Shown here: positions 42,196 through 54,716 of the stretch, piece by piece
Position numbering within the stretch: the first letter of the stretch is position 1
Layout of the letters: each line of letters starts with the position of its first letter
NCBI GenBank assembly: GCA_030248225.1
Contig: JASANE010003602.1
Location: 1-64,000 of the forward strand
Direction: 5' to 3'
DNA length: 64,000 bases
Source: Trileptium ribeirensis
Lineage: Eukaryota; Nematoda; Enoplea; Enoplida; Thoracostomopsidae
Program-made: the position numbers and the translations under genes
Notes under the pieces: generated by a model
Told to the model about the DNA's origin: nothing
Databases searched by the model: none
The model's input: the letters and a program-made list of their open reading frames with translations, nothing else

Positions 42196-43385
42196 TATCC
42201 AATGTCTGTTACGCCGATATACATTGAAATTATCATTTATCAATTTTTCTTTGAAAAATAATGTTATGAACATGCATGTGCTGTATCCATATCATGCCCA
42301 CACACATAGACATGTACGAATGGTGAATCAACAACTAAGTTCATGTGCCTCAATTATAACAGCCTGCCTATTATGACTATTGTAATTGCGAGCACATACT
42401 TTTAAAGTTAAAGATACCTTTGCGTGAATCAACTTATCGTTTTCGGCGACCTAAAAACTTTTATATTCAAATACAAATATAACAAATAGTTTGACAATAT
42501 TTATAGCAGAGAATGTTGGAGGCCTTCAAATGGTAAAAATCAACGTTTTCAAATCACCTTGTTTTGTGAGAATGTCGACTCCGAGAACTCCACAAACCCA
42601 AAGCTAGCTGCATAACTACATTCCATCACGCGTGCGGTATAAAAGTGCGTAAATATATCAATTGGTGAAGGTATACGAGTGAAACAGGCGGACAAAAAAG
42701 AATTTTGTGTACAGTTGTGTGATATTTCAGAGTGACTATCACAGATGTCACAGAGTGTGTAGTTGTCTCATGCCAATTTATGCGAACCCTATATTTGTTC
42801 GTTTTTATTCATGTTACAAATTTATTTTATGAGCACAATTTTCTCTACACCGCAACGTGACACAGGCAGCCAGTATAGTTGTAACTAAAGATGGAAGACG
42901 GGTCGGGCGCAGTGCGGGTCGGATCGGGTCGGGTCATGTTGAGCTGCGTGCCCGCAATATGGTCGTGTCAAACCGGGTTGGGCCACATGAGAGGGAAATA
43001 TGATACTCAAACTCAGAAGCGCAGTGCTATTGGTAAATTGGTAAAGTTTGGAATTCTTAGCGCAACGAATTACAGATGATCGACAGATTTTGCCAACTGA
43101 AGCACATTAAAATAAAATGCACAAATGCACCCATGTAGGTGCAGATATTTTTATAGTAAGGTAATAAACAAAATATTATATTTGTGTACATACACTACCT
43201 TTACCTTTGTTTCTTTACCTGCTGTAGGCTGGCTGCAGCTACGCCCCTTTTCCGAAATAGGGTACACAATTATCTGTGTAACAGGCCCGTTCCGGCCCGT
43301 TACGAAGTTTTTCATGACTCTAGCATCTGAAAATCGTACCGAAAGACGTTGGCGCCCCTAAAGGGTCACATTTCGGGGGTTCGCA
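42196..43385. other. Unique stretch, no gene
   Basis: No supported gene. At 42900-42980 is a G-rich stretch with gggtcgg repeats. At 43280-43306 is gtaacaggcccgttccggcc followed by cgttac, a motif that recurs at 56098-56124. Confidence 0.5.
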
Positions 43386-43389
43386 AATA

Positions 43390-43975
43390 AAAAATGTAGT
43401 ATCTTTACCAGTGGCTTGCATATATAATTCTCGCATCTTTATCAATGATTCGTATATAAAAAAAATTTCGTATCATTATCAACGGTTCGTATAAAAAAAT
43501 GTCGTATCGTTATCCGTAATTCGTATATAAAAATGTCGTATCGTTATCCGTGATTCGTGTATAAAAATATCGTATCATTATCCTTGATTCGTATATAAAA
43601 ATGTCGTATCGTTATCCGTGATTCGTGTATAAAAACGTCGTATCGTTATCCTTGATTCGTATATAAAATGTATCGTTATCCGTGATTCGTATATAAAAAT
43701 GTCGTATCGTTATCCGTGATTCGTGTATAAAAATCTCGTATCGTTATCCTTGACTTGTATATAAAAATGTCGTATCGTTATCCGTGATTCGTATATAAAA
43801 TTGTCATATCGTTATTCGTGATTCGTATATAAAAATATCGTATCGTTATCCGTGATTCGTATATAAAAATGTCGTCCCTATCAATGGTTCGTATATTAAT
43901 TGTCGTATTTTACCAATGGTTCGCATATAAGAAAATGTCGTGTTTTATCAATGGCTCGTATATAAAAATGATTTG
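43390..43975. repeat. About 34-bp minisatellite
   Basis: About seventeen units of gattcgtatataaaaatgtc followed by gtatcgttatccgt, with divergence at both edges (accaatggttcg and aatggctcgta variants). It lies directly before large repeat copy A. Confidence 0.9.
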
Positions 43976-44059
43976 CTTTGATGCCGTGTATTATTCAGTG
44001 TAACTGAATAATAACTTTGCCTTATTAACCGTGTTCTTACCGGGACGAGTGTTACGATT

Positions 44060-47000
44060 TGACCTAATTAGAGAGAAGTAAGCTGTTTCAACCCACGCGT
44101 AAGACTGAACAGGGAATCCCCCCGACAGAAACAAGGAATCACGCCGAACCCCAACCAGCCGCCATTGTACGATAAAACGTTGACAATTAGGACCGTCCGG
44201 AAATAGGAGGCCCCTGACTGCGCTCTCAAGTTAATAAGTTTATTAAGACAGAAATCAAAAATATTAAGTCTACTTGGTTTTAGCTGCATACTAAGCAATG
44301 GTCACGGGAAATCACCACTCGCTACCAACTAGCTTTACACCAACGGTAGCTTTCGAGCTTACAAAGAACGACGGATACCGGGTTAATTTGATGGCCCGCG
44401 CCCGTCTAGGGCAGTATCATCCAGGAATAACCGGAGCAGGTTGGTAGATCACTTTGGGGACTATTGTTGGACACTAAAATCGCCCCGGACAACGCCTGAG
44501 CATCGTTTGAACGTATAAAGACAACCGGCTAAGTTGGGTTGTCAAAACGGGATCCGGATTGTTACTTTCCATATATTTATTACCGACTATATAAGTACAT
44601 ATATATGTGTGTGCGTGCCCCTTGGACAACTATTTCTGGCGAAACCGCCCCGTTTCCTTAGCTCCCCCGTGGTAACATGCGAGTGATGCACATCCCCACC
44701 TTTTTTTATCCTCGTTGTTCTCCCACTTCTGAACCGGTGCATGCGACCCCTCGTTCTGTTCATCGTGACTGTACAAATCCAACGACGTGTGCCGGACCCC
44801 CGTCCGAATCCCCGCTGACCCGCTGTAATCACTCAAAAGCGCCTAAATCTCTGTCGTCGACCGCGAGTGGGCACAGACGATTCGGGATTTTCCCTCAACT
44901 TCAAAATGGGCAAACCGCCCTCATTGGATTTGTCTCAACGAGACATCTCCAAACATACCCGGCGGGTCACAGTCCACCGCCCCGTTAACCCGTGACCACC
45001 GTCGAAGGCGCCTCTACCGTAGCCACCACTCTGTCTAATCGTTGTGATCTTAACACCATTTTTACCCCGACCGCTCCGGTCATCACCGGTGGACGACGAG
45101 TCCAGCGATACCCGGCGGGCGTCGCTCCGCCCAACCGTTAATGCAGGAGAGCACGCTAAAGCTCCCCATACTAATATACAACAGAACCCATAAGTGGGTT
45201 CCGGCCCGCTACTACGTCCTTCCCCCTCCTGTTTGGTATCGATCGGTCCCGTTTTTTGTCCTGGGACCGAGTCTAACCCCAGCCCCTCGAAAATCCCACG
45301 GGTTTCTCCTCTTGTGTGTTCATATGTATCTACGTGTTTTTGTGTGTGTTCATGACTATGTTTGTGTAGATATGTGTATAATATATTTATATATATGTAT
45401 ATATAAGTAGAGACATATGTATATAAGGACATGAAGAAAAACGGACGGACGAGGACACCACGTACGAATCTCGCTTAAATTTAAGAGTTTTACGGACGGA
45501 CAAAAGACGGACGATTAAGACGAACGGGGGTTGACTTTAGGGCCCTCCCGCGGACCCTAGGGGCCTTGGAGTAGGGCCCCTGACGGTTGGAAACTCGTTG
45601 GAGTTTGCCCCGTCTCTGGCCTTGAGACCGGTGTTTTCCCGTCGTCGGTTCCCCCGGCGAGACTTTGAAACACAGGCATCCGCATGAAAACCATAAATTA
45701 GCTTGAGCTTTTTCGATGTTTTAAGGCGTCCTCATGAGCAAGGGTCACGTTCCAAATTAAATTTGGCTTAATTAGGAGGGCAGCAACTCGAGAACCACAA
45801 AGGGTGAGTCAATAGCCGCCGAGTCAAGATGGGCTGGGAAGTGCAAACAACCAAAAAAGATGAGCAGATTGTCACGCTAATTGGGACTGAAGAAGGAAAT
45901 TGCGTGACCCGAAAGTATTTTCGATAATTTGAATTAAGCTGGGACCGGAAGCAGTTTAGACGTTGTGAGCTTAGGATCCAATTTCCCTGAACATCCGGCG
46001 ATAATTACGGAAAATTGGGACTTCAGAGTTTGCTTTTCATGAGAAACTCGGGACGAAAATCACAGATGGTCAACTTCCGAGTACTCGGAGGGTTCAAATT
46101 TGATGTCGGCAAATTTAATTGAAGCCGAATCTCTCTAAGGATATCGACGGCTTACGGTAGCCGTCAAAATTTGAATTTTCGGAAGTGTCCCCAATTGGAC
46201 GACGGGGGAAGACCCGAAAAAAGTGTGCGGACGACGACGAACGACAATTGGACGGCGACAAGACCGCCATCCTAACATACAGGCAGAAATTTCGAGGCGA
46301 CAACCAACGCGTCGACTCTTGGAATCAGTTGGACTTCGACAGCGCGGTGTTCGGTCGACTTTACTGACCGGCTCCGACGCATTGCTTATTGTTCTTGGTT
46401 TTCATTCGGCTCTTTTTTATTCTCTTCGCTTTTTGCTTTGAATAGACTCGATGGACCGGGGACTTTCCGCGAAGGTACACACCTCGCGAAGGGGGTTCAG
46501 CTGGTGCTGCCCCATGGATCAACGTTCGTAAGTGCTTGAAGGTCTAGTGGATGCAGGGGTTTTGTTTCCCTGTCGAATGAAGAGTAACAGGCCGTTCGTT
46601 TAGGTATCTCATGAACGTAGCGCGTCCCTCGCCCGCAGGTAGAATCATACGCGTTCGGGTTTCACCCACCCAGTCCCCTCAGAAATGCTACGCACAAGCT
46701 TAACTGGAATCAGTCTTTAGAATCGAGTTCCGATGCAGGAGGCATTAAGCAATTTGGGGTACACCCGTACAGAGCACTGTGAGGACTAATCAACCGAGTC
46801 TAAGTCTTTCTGGTTCCCCGTGGTCTTAGGTAGCGCACAACAAAATGGACGCTTCTCGTCCAGGTTTTACATGACTCGCCTCTTTTGAGTTAGGGTCATC
46901 TAATTTTCCTGAGCCGACCACGGTAAAATTCCTTGAAAGTGCATGCCACCGAAATAGGGAATAGTTCAATGGTTTTCTATTATGGTTTTCAAATTTGTAG

Positions 47001-49700
47001 TGTCGTAGATCGTTCAACGCTCATGCCTTGTTTGAGCTTGAACAGAAACGCAGATTAGGGACGGAAGACTAGCCTCCGTCGGGCTTTAGGAAGCCCTTAA
47101 AATTTTTTTTATTCTACTGAGCTAAGAAAATTTGCGTTCACAAAAGACGAAACAAATTCTAGGGACGCCAACTTGAGCTTAAGGTGTTTGCTGTCTTCAC
47201 GGAATGCTGATTAGGAGTCGTTTTGGTTCAATTGTTTAACACTGATTTTAGAGTTTTTAGGCTACGAATTCGATAGGCACCCCATTTAAACACCAATTTC
47301 ATTAGGACGACTGACCGGAGAAACATTAGGTGTCCATCTTGACCCTCGCGTGAGCCCCCCAGCCGATCAAAATTTCGCCGGCCTCGCTTGGTGACGAGCA
47401 CGCTCTGTTTGGTGGTAACACACCACTTTCCTGACACAAAAGACTACTTTCGATAAACAATTCGGTTTACCAGTGTTCACTATAGCATAGTGACATGGTC
47501 TTCTCTCGGGACCAATGTCTAAAATTGAGCATAGATTAATAAGCCGATGGCTGGCACCATCGCCGTGTTCATTCAGTGCTTTTGCGGGAGAGACATTTCG
47601 TGGCCCCGCCGCTAAAATAAAAAATTATTTATTCCCCACCTCAACAAAGAAAAATACCTCTCGCTCTGGCCTTTTAGCCCAAACCGAGCGAGTGGAAAAC
47701 CCCTTTTTCGTTTTGGAACGAGTTGATCGCTGAGTTTAGCCAGATTTCACTATTTATCATGAGTTGCCCGTTGGGCTATGTACTATGTAGACTTAGCTTG
47801 CAGTTCTTGTTAGTTTCCCTTTTATTATTCTCTCTCTGTGTTTCGATCCTGCACGGGGAAATTTAAGCCCGCTGCAGTTTCATATGTATTAACCATTCAG
47901 CCATAGGAACATAGCAACATCGACTACTAAGTCGATGATCTCAACTGCACTACAGTGCAGTTGAGACACTGCAATACTGCAGTGTAATAAGAAAAGAAAA
48001 TACGCGATAGAGAGAGGAACCAAATAACAACAAAAGAGAAAACAAAAGACGCAGATGCGTCCGGGGCCGACCGCCCCGTGCCCCTATAGTAGTAAACAAT
48101 CCCGAGGTCCGGAAATAAGGCCTTATAATTGATCGGCAGGGCGTACGTTGCCCGTCTGTCGCGCCCTCACCATGCCCACTACGAATTTGACCGAGAAGCC
48201 GAGATAAACGACTACATAACCAGGGTCGCCCCTGGGGGCGGCCCAGAGACTGTTCAGGAAATCGCCTAGTGCTGTTTTTTACGCTACGACCAACCCCACC
48301 GTTGTGAATTTTGATGAATTATTCCGCCCCCTCTTCTCGCGTCTCCCTGTTCGGTCAGTCGTACCTTTGATAGGCAAATTTATCTGAGACGATAGAGCAA
48401 ATCCGTCCGTCGGTATAACAGTCGGATCCATCTCGAGTAACCACTGGACCTCAATATTTTTAGGTTTGCTAGAGTAGAGCTCGCAGGACCAAAACCCCGT
48501 CTGCACTCTTTTCTTTCCCTTAACCTAGCCTAATGTCCGTCAACGTATGTTTGAGTTGCTAAGTTAAGGAGCATTTTCTGAAGCACCATAGGGCCCGTGC
48601 TTGCTGTGCCCCATAGCTGAAATAATCGCTAACATTGAGCTAAAGCAAAGCAGGGATCATCGCCCCTAGTCCGCGCACGCGCGAGTATCTGCACGCTCCG
48701 TTCATGTTTTTCCTTTTTACGCCTTGTGCCTCATAGTCTACCGGACTGAAGCGACCACCACGAGCTACTACTAGGCGTCCCTGGTTCGATTCACTCAGTT
48801 CGCCCTGATAGTCGTTCACAAACACTCGTCCCCTCGATAAAATTTAATCATGTGAATAAACTTGCATCATTGATACCGAGTACAGTCTTACCTCTTTCCC
48901 AGACGATAGTGATTTTTTTGGTTTGTCCGCTCGGAGGACCAGGCACTGGTCGTTATGGCTTGTGTGCGAGAATGTCACAAGCACTGGCGTACATGGCCTC
49001 ATGATACATTCATTGCCGTTTGGTTACTGGAATTGGGAATTGAAACAATCGAAGAATATAAGCAAAATTTAACTCGCTCATGCCAGTAACTCTGAATTCG
49101 CTAGGGATTTATTCTATTCTAATAGGCCGGAACTTCCACTGACCAAGGTATCAATCCGTTCGCATAGAACTTATCGAAGAAGCAGGCCATGCCATCGATT
49201 ATCCGACATTAAAACCATCAGGGCTTGTCGGAACCCTGTGGAGGCCACAAAGGCTACAATGCTCTAGCGCGGAGCATCTCAAGATCTTATTTAGGCAAAT
49301 CAACTTGAGCTTCAAATTTATAGGGACATTTTCATCGTTTGCTCTAACATCTAACGCAACGAAGTAGAACTAAACAACTTCCGATGTGTCTAAGATAGGG
49401 AATAGCGGCTAGGCTCCATGCCCTGTGAGCAGGTGTCGGTGCTAGCCTTCCTGGGGGACCTCAGAAATCATACCAGAGACTAAACACGTGCGCAACCAAT
49501 CGGGCGGGGTCCGAACACACCCCGTGACGCGCGCCTGCGGCCTGCTAAGCTCCGCAGTTTCTTGGGTATGACCAAGAATAGGGTCAACGTTTTAACATTC
49601 ACGGTCCGCCCTTGAGGTTACGATAGCCGGGGTCGTATGGGCATGGTGTTAGGAAGTTACGCCATGCAGCTGCGTCACCGGTTATTACATCTGTATTCCA
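44060..49700 (+). repeat. Large unknown repeat, copy A
   Basis: Visibly GC-richer than its surroundings. Its first part (44060-46480) matches copy B at 56400-59440 in the same direction: gaccgtccggaaataggagg against gaccgtccaggaataggagg; ggcgtcgctccgcccaaccg; cctgggaccga; gccgactctctctaa-type; and ttcggtcgactttactgacc. Its second part (46440-49700) matches copy C in inverted direction: ggaaccctgtgg.ggcca; ttcgatcctgcacggggaaa; gtatgggcatggtgttagga. Open frames in A and B overlap in places but are short and shifted, so no protein is called. Nature unknown: it could be a very large non-autonomous element or a duplicated subtelomere-like block. Confidence 0.7.
47940..47965. other. Perfect hairpin inside copy A
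   Basis: ctcaactgcact and agtgcagttgag flank two bases (12-bp stem). The equivalent place in copy C (62521-62552) has ctcgactgcac and gtgcagtcgag around a 10-nt loop: the fourth pair is A-T in A and G-C in C, so pairing is kept while sequence changes. Confidence 0.75.
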
Positions 49701-50010
49701 TGTCATTAATTTCTAGTTGGATTATAAAGCAAATAATTTCGACAGGGCTAGGAGGCGAAATGTCCGATAACCCTGAATGTTTCTGGAAAACTAGATTTTT
49801 CGCTAATACCGATGTCTTAGCATTTAATAATTATTTTCGGTACAGTGATGATCAACTAACATTACTTCTTCAAAACCCGGCGAAAGAACGAATTATATAA
49901 AGTTTGGTGTTTACCTAGGGTAATGTAGCGAAGCGAGTCCTAATGGGTATACAACTTTTCAATTTTTTTCAGCGATGAACTTGTGTAATGGTAGCACACA
50001 GAACCTAGGA
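49701..50010. other. Spacer between copy A and the gag-env element
   Basis: AT-rich; an 87-codon frame at 49637-49900 starts inside copy A and has no recognisable domain. Confidence 0.4.
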
Positions 50011-51005
50011 CTTCACTTATTACGCAAATAAAATTAACACCTAACTTAATATTACTAAGATAATTAATAGTACGGCAATAGAATCATGAATTGTTTGAAT
50101 TGACAAGGTGGATCTAAGGATCCAAATAGTAAATTAATATTAATGCTCGAGCAAACTTTTGAAGTACAAGGTGGATCCGTCGATCCGGACTAAGCTTCGA
50201 CTTAAGCTTAGCTCAACATAGTTAAACAAATTTTCGGAGCACCTCTGTGCTCTCTAAAAAAATTTTGGAGCAGCCCTCTGCTCTCAGCAGAAAATTTTAG
50301 GGGCAGCCCGTCTGCTCTCAACAGAAAATTTTAGGAGCAGCCCGTCTGGAACACCCCGTGTGCTCTCAAAGACCCGCTAGAAAATGTGGAGCACCCCAGT
50401 GCTCTCAATAGTAAATTTTTCGGAGCAGCCCGTCTTCTCTCAATAAACCCCAAATTTTTCTTAAACTCGGAATAAGCGCTAAGTCTTAGCTTTATGTAAC
50501 TACTGCCTAACTAGAACAGTGTTAAATAACAAGGTGCCGTACGGCTTGTAATCTAAGAAATAAATTAGACAATAAACGACACTTACTCTGAGGTATCCGA
50601 TCGCGACTGACTCTGCGAACTAACAGCTGCAGCCAACTCTGCAGTCGATGGCAGCAACTGCCTCTGCGAACTAAGGCAGTGACTGCCTCACTAATCACAA
50701 CCAAATTTTAATTTATATACACCCAATATCCAGGCTAGCTGTGTCTAGATAGCGACGAATAGCTCTCAGAATTGCAAGAAACACTACTTCAGTTCTAGAA
50801 TTAAAAATTCGCACTTATACCTAACAACAGCTCTGTGAATCTAACATTTAAAAATGCCTTCGTTGCTGTTATATTAAAACATAAAAATGCTTAAAGACAT
50901 ACGTTCTAAGAATTCTCGAGAAACAGCAAAGGGCTTCTACAATAAAATTTTGAAGCTTTCCACACAATAATAGAATCACTAGCTTGACATTTAAATTTAT
51001 TCGTT
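50010..51005 (-). repeat. 3-prime LTR of the gag-env element
   Basis: Shares with the other copy acctaacttaatattactaa, gaattgacaaggtggatc, a block of small hairpins (50230-50450), the gactgactctgcgaa repeats, and the end gacatttaaatttattc. The last part of the Env frame (50906-51003) lies within this repeat. Confidence 0.85.
50230..50450. repeat. Array of about seven short hairpins inside the LTR
   Basis: Units of the type ggagcacctctgtgctctc and ggagcagccctctgctctc, separated by aaaatttt-rich linkers. Each forms a 6-bp stem, GAGCAC/GTGCTC or GAGCAG/CTGCTC. The last pair swaps between C-G and G-C from unit to unit. The same array is in the other LTR at 53915-54150. Confidence 0.8.
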
Positions 51006-51727
51006 TTATTCCTATTGAGAGTCTTATCATATGTAATATACTGTGGCAACGACAGCCTAGCAGTAAGATTTGTATTCTTATTATTAAACCCTACGTTAAC
51101 CACTCGCATAAGCGGTAGGATATTCTCTACCCGTATGCGCGGTATTTCTAGTATAACACCAAACCTGGTGTCTACAATGCACATTAAGACTGGACACTGC
51201 TTAACGAAATGATAAAATAAACTGGGATCATGCACATAAACTGTATCATGCAATGTAATTTCTTTTTGTACTAATAGCCTTATTTGTGAAGATGTCAGTA
51301 TGTCAGCAGAAAGCGTTCCGATGTTACTAGCTAGCACCATGGCTTTAATTATATTGCAGACCTCATTCAAAAAGAAATTTGTTTGAGCCATAACATGCGT
51401 CCACGCTACACGCTTCATGACAGTGCATTCTAATGATACTGTAGTTTGTTCTACATATCGGACAATATCATGCGTTATTGCAAAAATCCTCTCTTGATTT
51501 ACGGTTAACTGTTGAATCTGCTCCGAATCTTTAATAACTTGTTCCTCAAAAACCCGGACAGAGTTTTTTAACACAGTAATTTTTGGTGTTAAGTACGACA
51601 TTTGTATACTGTTAGCTATTTCCATGCCGATGCCTGCCACTGATGCGACACCAGCTAGGGCCACACCAATAAAGCGTTTTTCCCTCCTAGGTTGAGCAAA
51701 CGTGCATGCAAACGGCTTATTGTGCAT
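50906..51727 (-). pseudogene. Envelope-like protein, fusion-subunit part
   Basis: 273 codons. Near the start is a furin-type basic site (RREKR, residues 14-18) followed at once by a hydrophobic Ala/Gly-rich segment (FIGVALAGVASVAGIG) of fusion-peptide character. After it comes a long helical region with heptad-like spacing (EEQVIKDSEQIQQL), then Cys-containing ectodomain. This order is that of class I-type fusion proteins and retroelement F-like Env. The frame runs into the LTR repeat and ends without a membrane anchor, so it looks truncated. It is not in frame with the upstream Env part at 51745-52242. Described only as a broken copy. Confidence 0.7.
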
Positions 51728-51744
51728 ATGCTTTGCAGCAAAGC

Positions 51745-52242
51745 TTAATAGAAGCTAGGGTCGATCGAATCCTGAAAATTTTGACTGAAATTGATCAAAG
51801 CTTTTCGTGATTCTTCATGCAATAATTGATGGCCAGTGCAATTACAGTCTTTTGGATTGACTGAAAATCGCACTACATTCTTACAGGCCTCATGTTGTTC
51901 GTGCCTAGTATGCATCAGTATAGGTACATACACTGAATCCGAGGCCGTCATTACCAGGCCTTCTTGGACAAACCCAACTCCCACTGATGGAAACAGATGG
52001 GGATGAAGTTTATTTAACGTTTTGGTTAACACTAGTTTTGCTGGTGATATCATTAAGAACAAAAACATTAACCCCGAAAATAAATACGAAAATTTATATG
52101 GTTTGGTCTTAGTAAAAATTTTCTTTTTATTAGGCGAGCCATATTCATTAGTAGCAGTTTTGTCTTGCCTCTCTTGCTTGACGGTGGGCTTCTTTAGTGA
52201 AACCATGCCTACCAACTGGGGATAGGCTTTCTCAACAAGCAA
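51745..52242 (-). pseudogene. Envelope-like protein, N-terminal part
   Basis: 165 codons. A cytosolic basic stretch, then a hydrophobic signal-anchor (YLFSGLMFLFLMISP, about residues 53-67), then ectodomain with Cys residues (CKNVV, CNC) and an N-glycosylation sequon (NCT). It ends at a stop 18 nt before the next Env frame, in a different register. Interpreted as the surface part of the same Env. Confidence 0.6.
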
Positions 52243-52419
52243 TGAGTTCTGATACTAAGAAGCTCAAGTTGGCTACACAATTTCTCAATCTCATCCCGGT
52301 CTTTATTTTGATTACAAGGTGCCTATAGCGGCGCAGTTGGAACCTGCCCAATAGTAGTGGTGGCAACAGCGCTAGTATTTTTCGGACGACTTGCGATAAG
52401 GCCTACGTTTGGAATATTT

Positions 52420-52600
52420 GGACGAGAGCTCGGTGGTAACGGTCGTCGGAAATTTCGTGAAAAATTGCCTCAAGGCTGCCTATTATAATTGAAAGGTCGG
52501 TTATTTTGCCGATTGGCATTATTTTGATTACCACTTAACAGGCAGCTCATGGCCGTGTGGCCCATTCGTCCACAGTTATAACACGTGGACCCCTAACAGA
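52420..52600 (-). pseudogene. Zinc-knuckle remnant of Gag
   Basis: In a frame different from the main Gag frame, the minus strand reads CYNCGRMGHTAMSC, a CX2CX4HX4C nucleocapsid zinc knuckle, then an Asn/Arg-rich tail. The main Gag frame passes the same bases as VITVDEWATRP and stops, so a frameshift just before the knuckle cut it off. Confidence 0.8.
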
Positions 52601-53566
52601 AAAATTTTCTGATATATTGTTATCAATAAACGGTCTACTATTAGGCCGCCTGTTTTGATTTGTGCCAAAAGCAGGTGGACGCGGACGGTTATCCCGCCTC
52701 GGTCCGTTATTCCTAACTCGTTGTAATGTATTTGCAATTTCCTTTTGATTTTTAGCCAGTAGCTCCATACCTTGAGCCACTTTGTGCAATGTTTGATCGC
52801 GAACTAGTGTGTTAGTTGTACTAGCAAAACTCACTGGTGTGGACTCAGGTCCACATAAGACTGCTTGCATGTCTAAGCGCTGAGCCAGATCTTCAGCCTG
52901 GCGCAGTGTATTAGGCATATCACGAAAGACATGCGATTTTATTTCAGGTCGAAGGCCACTGAAAAATTGACTGACAATTTTTCGTTGCAAATTCTCGTCA
53001 CTCTCATGTGGGTATATGCTCCTACAGGCCTTCTTAATTGCCTTGAGATAGGCAGTCAGTGACCCGCCACTCAATTGCTGGCGCTGTTCAAGCGCCGCTT
53101 CGTGGAACAAAGACCACTCTGGTGTAAACAAAGCATTCTTTAACGCCCGCACCAGATCATTATAATTTCTCTTTAATGCATCCGGTAGGCGGTCATATGT
53201 GTCCTTAGCTCTATCTCTTAAGTATGCCGGAAGAACTTTTAGCTTCATGTTATCATCGATTATTCTTGCATCACAAACAACAGAATTAAAATTTTCTAGC
53301 CAAGAGTTAAAATCTTGACCAGTAAGATCTCCTCGGAAGGGCTTGATGGTGAACTCATTCTCATTGCCCAACCGGACTCGCTGTGAAATCTCGTCAAAAT
53401 CATTAGGAAGATCTTTCAGACCATTATCAAGCCTTGAAGTTAGATCTTTTATAACATGGCCAAGCTGACCAATATGTTTCACCAATGTATCCATAACCTC
53501 TATTTCAGCTTCTGTCTCAAAAAATGAACTTTCGTCTTCGTCATCAGTCGGCTCTAAGTTAGCCAA
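52547..53566 (-). CDS. Gag of the gag-env element
   Basis: 339 codons: acidic N terminus (DDEDESSFFE), a helical region, then a capsid-like domain (FTIKPFRGDLTGQDFNSWLE, YLRDRAKDTYDRL, FFSGLRPEIKSHV) and a basic Pro/Arg/Asn-rich C terminus. It belongs to the Ty3-type Gag superfamily by its FxG...WL block. The zinc knuckle lies in another frame immediately downstream. Start at 53566 follows about 130 bp of A/C-rich leader after the LTR. Confidence 0.82.
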   Translation of the reverse strand: MANLEPTDDEDESSFFETEAEIEVMDTLVKHIGQLGHVIKDLTSRLDNGLKDLPNDFDEISQRVRLGNENEFTIKPFRGDLTGQDFNSWLENFNSVVCDARIIDDNMKLKVLPAYLRDRAKDTYDRLPDALKRNYNDLVRALKNALFTPEWSLFHEAALEQRQQLSGGSLTAYLKAIKKACRSIYPHESDENLQRKIVSQFFSGLRPEIKSHVFRDMPNTLRQAEDLAQRLDMQAVLCGPESTPVSFASTTNTLVRDQTLHKVAQGMELLAKNQKEIANTLQRVRNNGPRRDNRPRPPAFGTNQNRRPNSRPFIDNNISENFSVRGPRVITVDEWATRP

Positions 53567-53699
53567 ATGTGCACTACGTAACTTGTAAACGGCCGTACTT
53601 TTGTTAATTTTGAGTAGTAATAGTTTAAATCAAAAACAAGCAACAACAAACAAAAACAAAAAAAAAACCACCAACCACCACAACACAAGAAAAAACAAC

Positions 53700-54716
53700 A
53701 CTTACTTACTACACAAATAAAATAAGCACCTAACTTAATATTACTAAGATAATTAATAGTACGGCAATAAAATAATGAATTGTTTGAATTGACAAGGTGG
53801 ATCTAAGGATCAAAACAGTAAATTAATATTAATGCTCGAGCAAACTTTTGAACTACAAGGTGGAGATCCGGCCTAAGCTTTGATTTAAGCTTAGCTCAAC
53901 CTAGTCAAACAAATTTTCGGAGCACCCCTGTGCTCTCTAAAAAAATTTTGGAGCAGCCCTGTGCTCTCAGCAGAAAATTTTAGGAGCGGCACATTTGCTC
54001 TCAACAGAAAATTTTGGGAGCAGCCCGTCTGCTCTCAATAACCCAAGAAAATGTGGAGCACCCCGTGTGCTCTCAAAGACCCACTAGAAAATGTGGAGCA
54101 CCCCTGTGCTCTCAATAGTAAATTTTTCGGAGCAGCCCGTCTGCTCTCAATAAACACCAAATTTTTCTTAAACTCGGAATTAGCGCTAAGTCTTAGCTTT
54201 ATGTAACTACTGCCTAACTAGAACAGTGTTAATTAACAAGGTGCCGTACAGCTTGTAAGCTAAGAAATAAATTAGACAATAAACGACACTTATTCTGAGA
54301 TCTACGATCGCGACTGACTCTGCGAAGTAACAGCTGAAGCTATCTCTGCAGCCGATGGCAGCATCTGCCTCTGCGAACTAAGGCAGTGACTGCCTCACTA
54401 ATCGCAACCAAATTTCAGTTTATATACACCCAATATCCAGGCTAGCTGTGTCTAGATAGCGACGAATAGTTCTCAGAATTGCAAGAAACTCTACTTCAGT
54501 TCTAGAATTAAAAATTCGCACTTATACCTAGCAACAGCTCTGTGAATCTAACATTTAAAAATGCCTTCGTTGCTGTTATATTAAAACATAAAAAATGCTT
54601 AAAGACATAAGTTCTAAGAATTCTCGAGAAACAGCAAAGGGCTTCTACAATAAAATTTTGAAGCTTTCCACACAATAATAGAATCACTAGCTTGACGTTT
54701 AAATTTATTCCTTTTC
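53700..54716 (-). repeat. 5-prime LTR of the gag-env element
   Basis: Partner of 50010-51005 with several small indels and substitutions. Includes the hairpin array at 53915-54150, gcgactgactctgcgaa and the shared end gacgtttaaatttattc. Beyond it, ccttttccgtacaaaag replaces the Env sequence seen at the other copy. Confidence 0.85.

Larger units (their letters stand above)
50010..54716 (-). mobile_element. LTR element with gag and env but no pol (minus strand)
   Basis: Two direct repeats of about 1 kb (50010-51005 and 53700-54716) flank about 2.7 kb. On the minus strand the order is LTR, Gag, zinc-knuckle remnant, Env N-terminal frame, Env main frame, LTR. No protease, RT, RNase H or integrase motif is present between Gag and Env. 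The join lies around 52310-52330, where the Gag-side frame ends (PTAPL, then TAG) and Env-like sequence begins. This is an internally deleted, non-autonomous derivative. LTR ends are approximate because the flanks do not show a clear TG/CA pair, and no PBS was found. Confidence 0.8.

Noticed and set aside
45141..45410. Conserved protein shared by large repeat copies A and B (also 57678-58097)
   Set aside because: Some peptide similarity exists because the DNA is similar; the frames open and close differently, lack known motifs, and the opposite strand is equally open.
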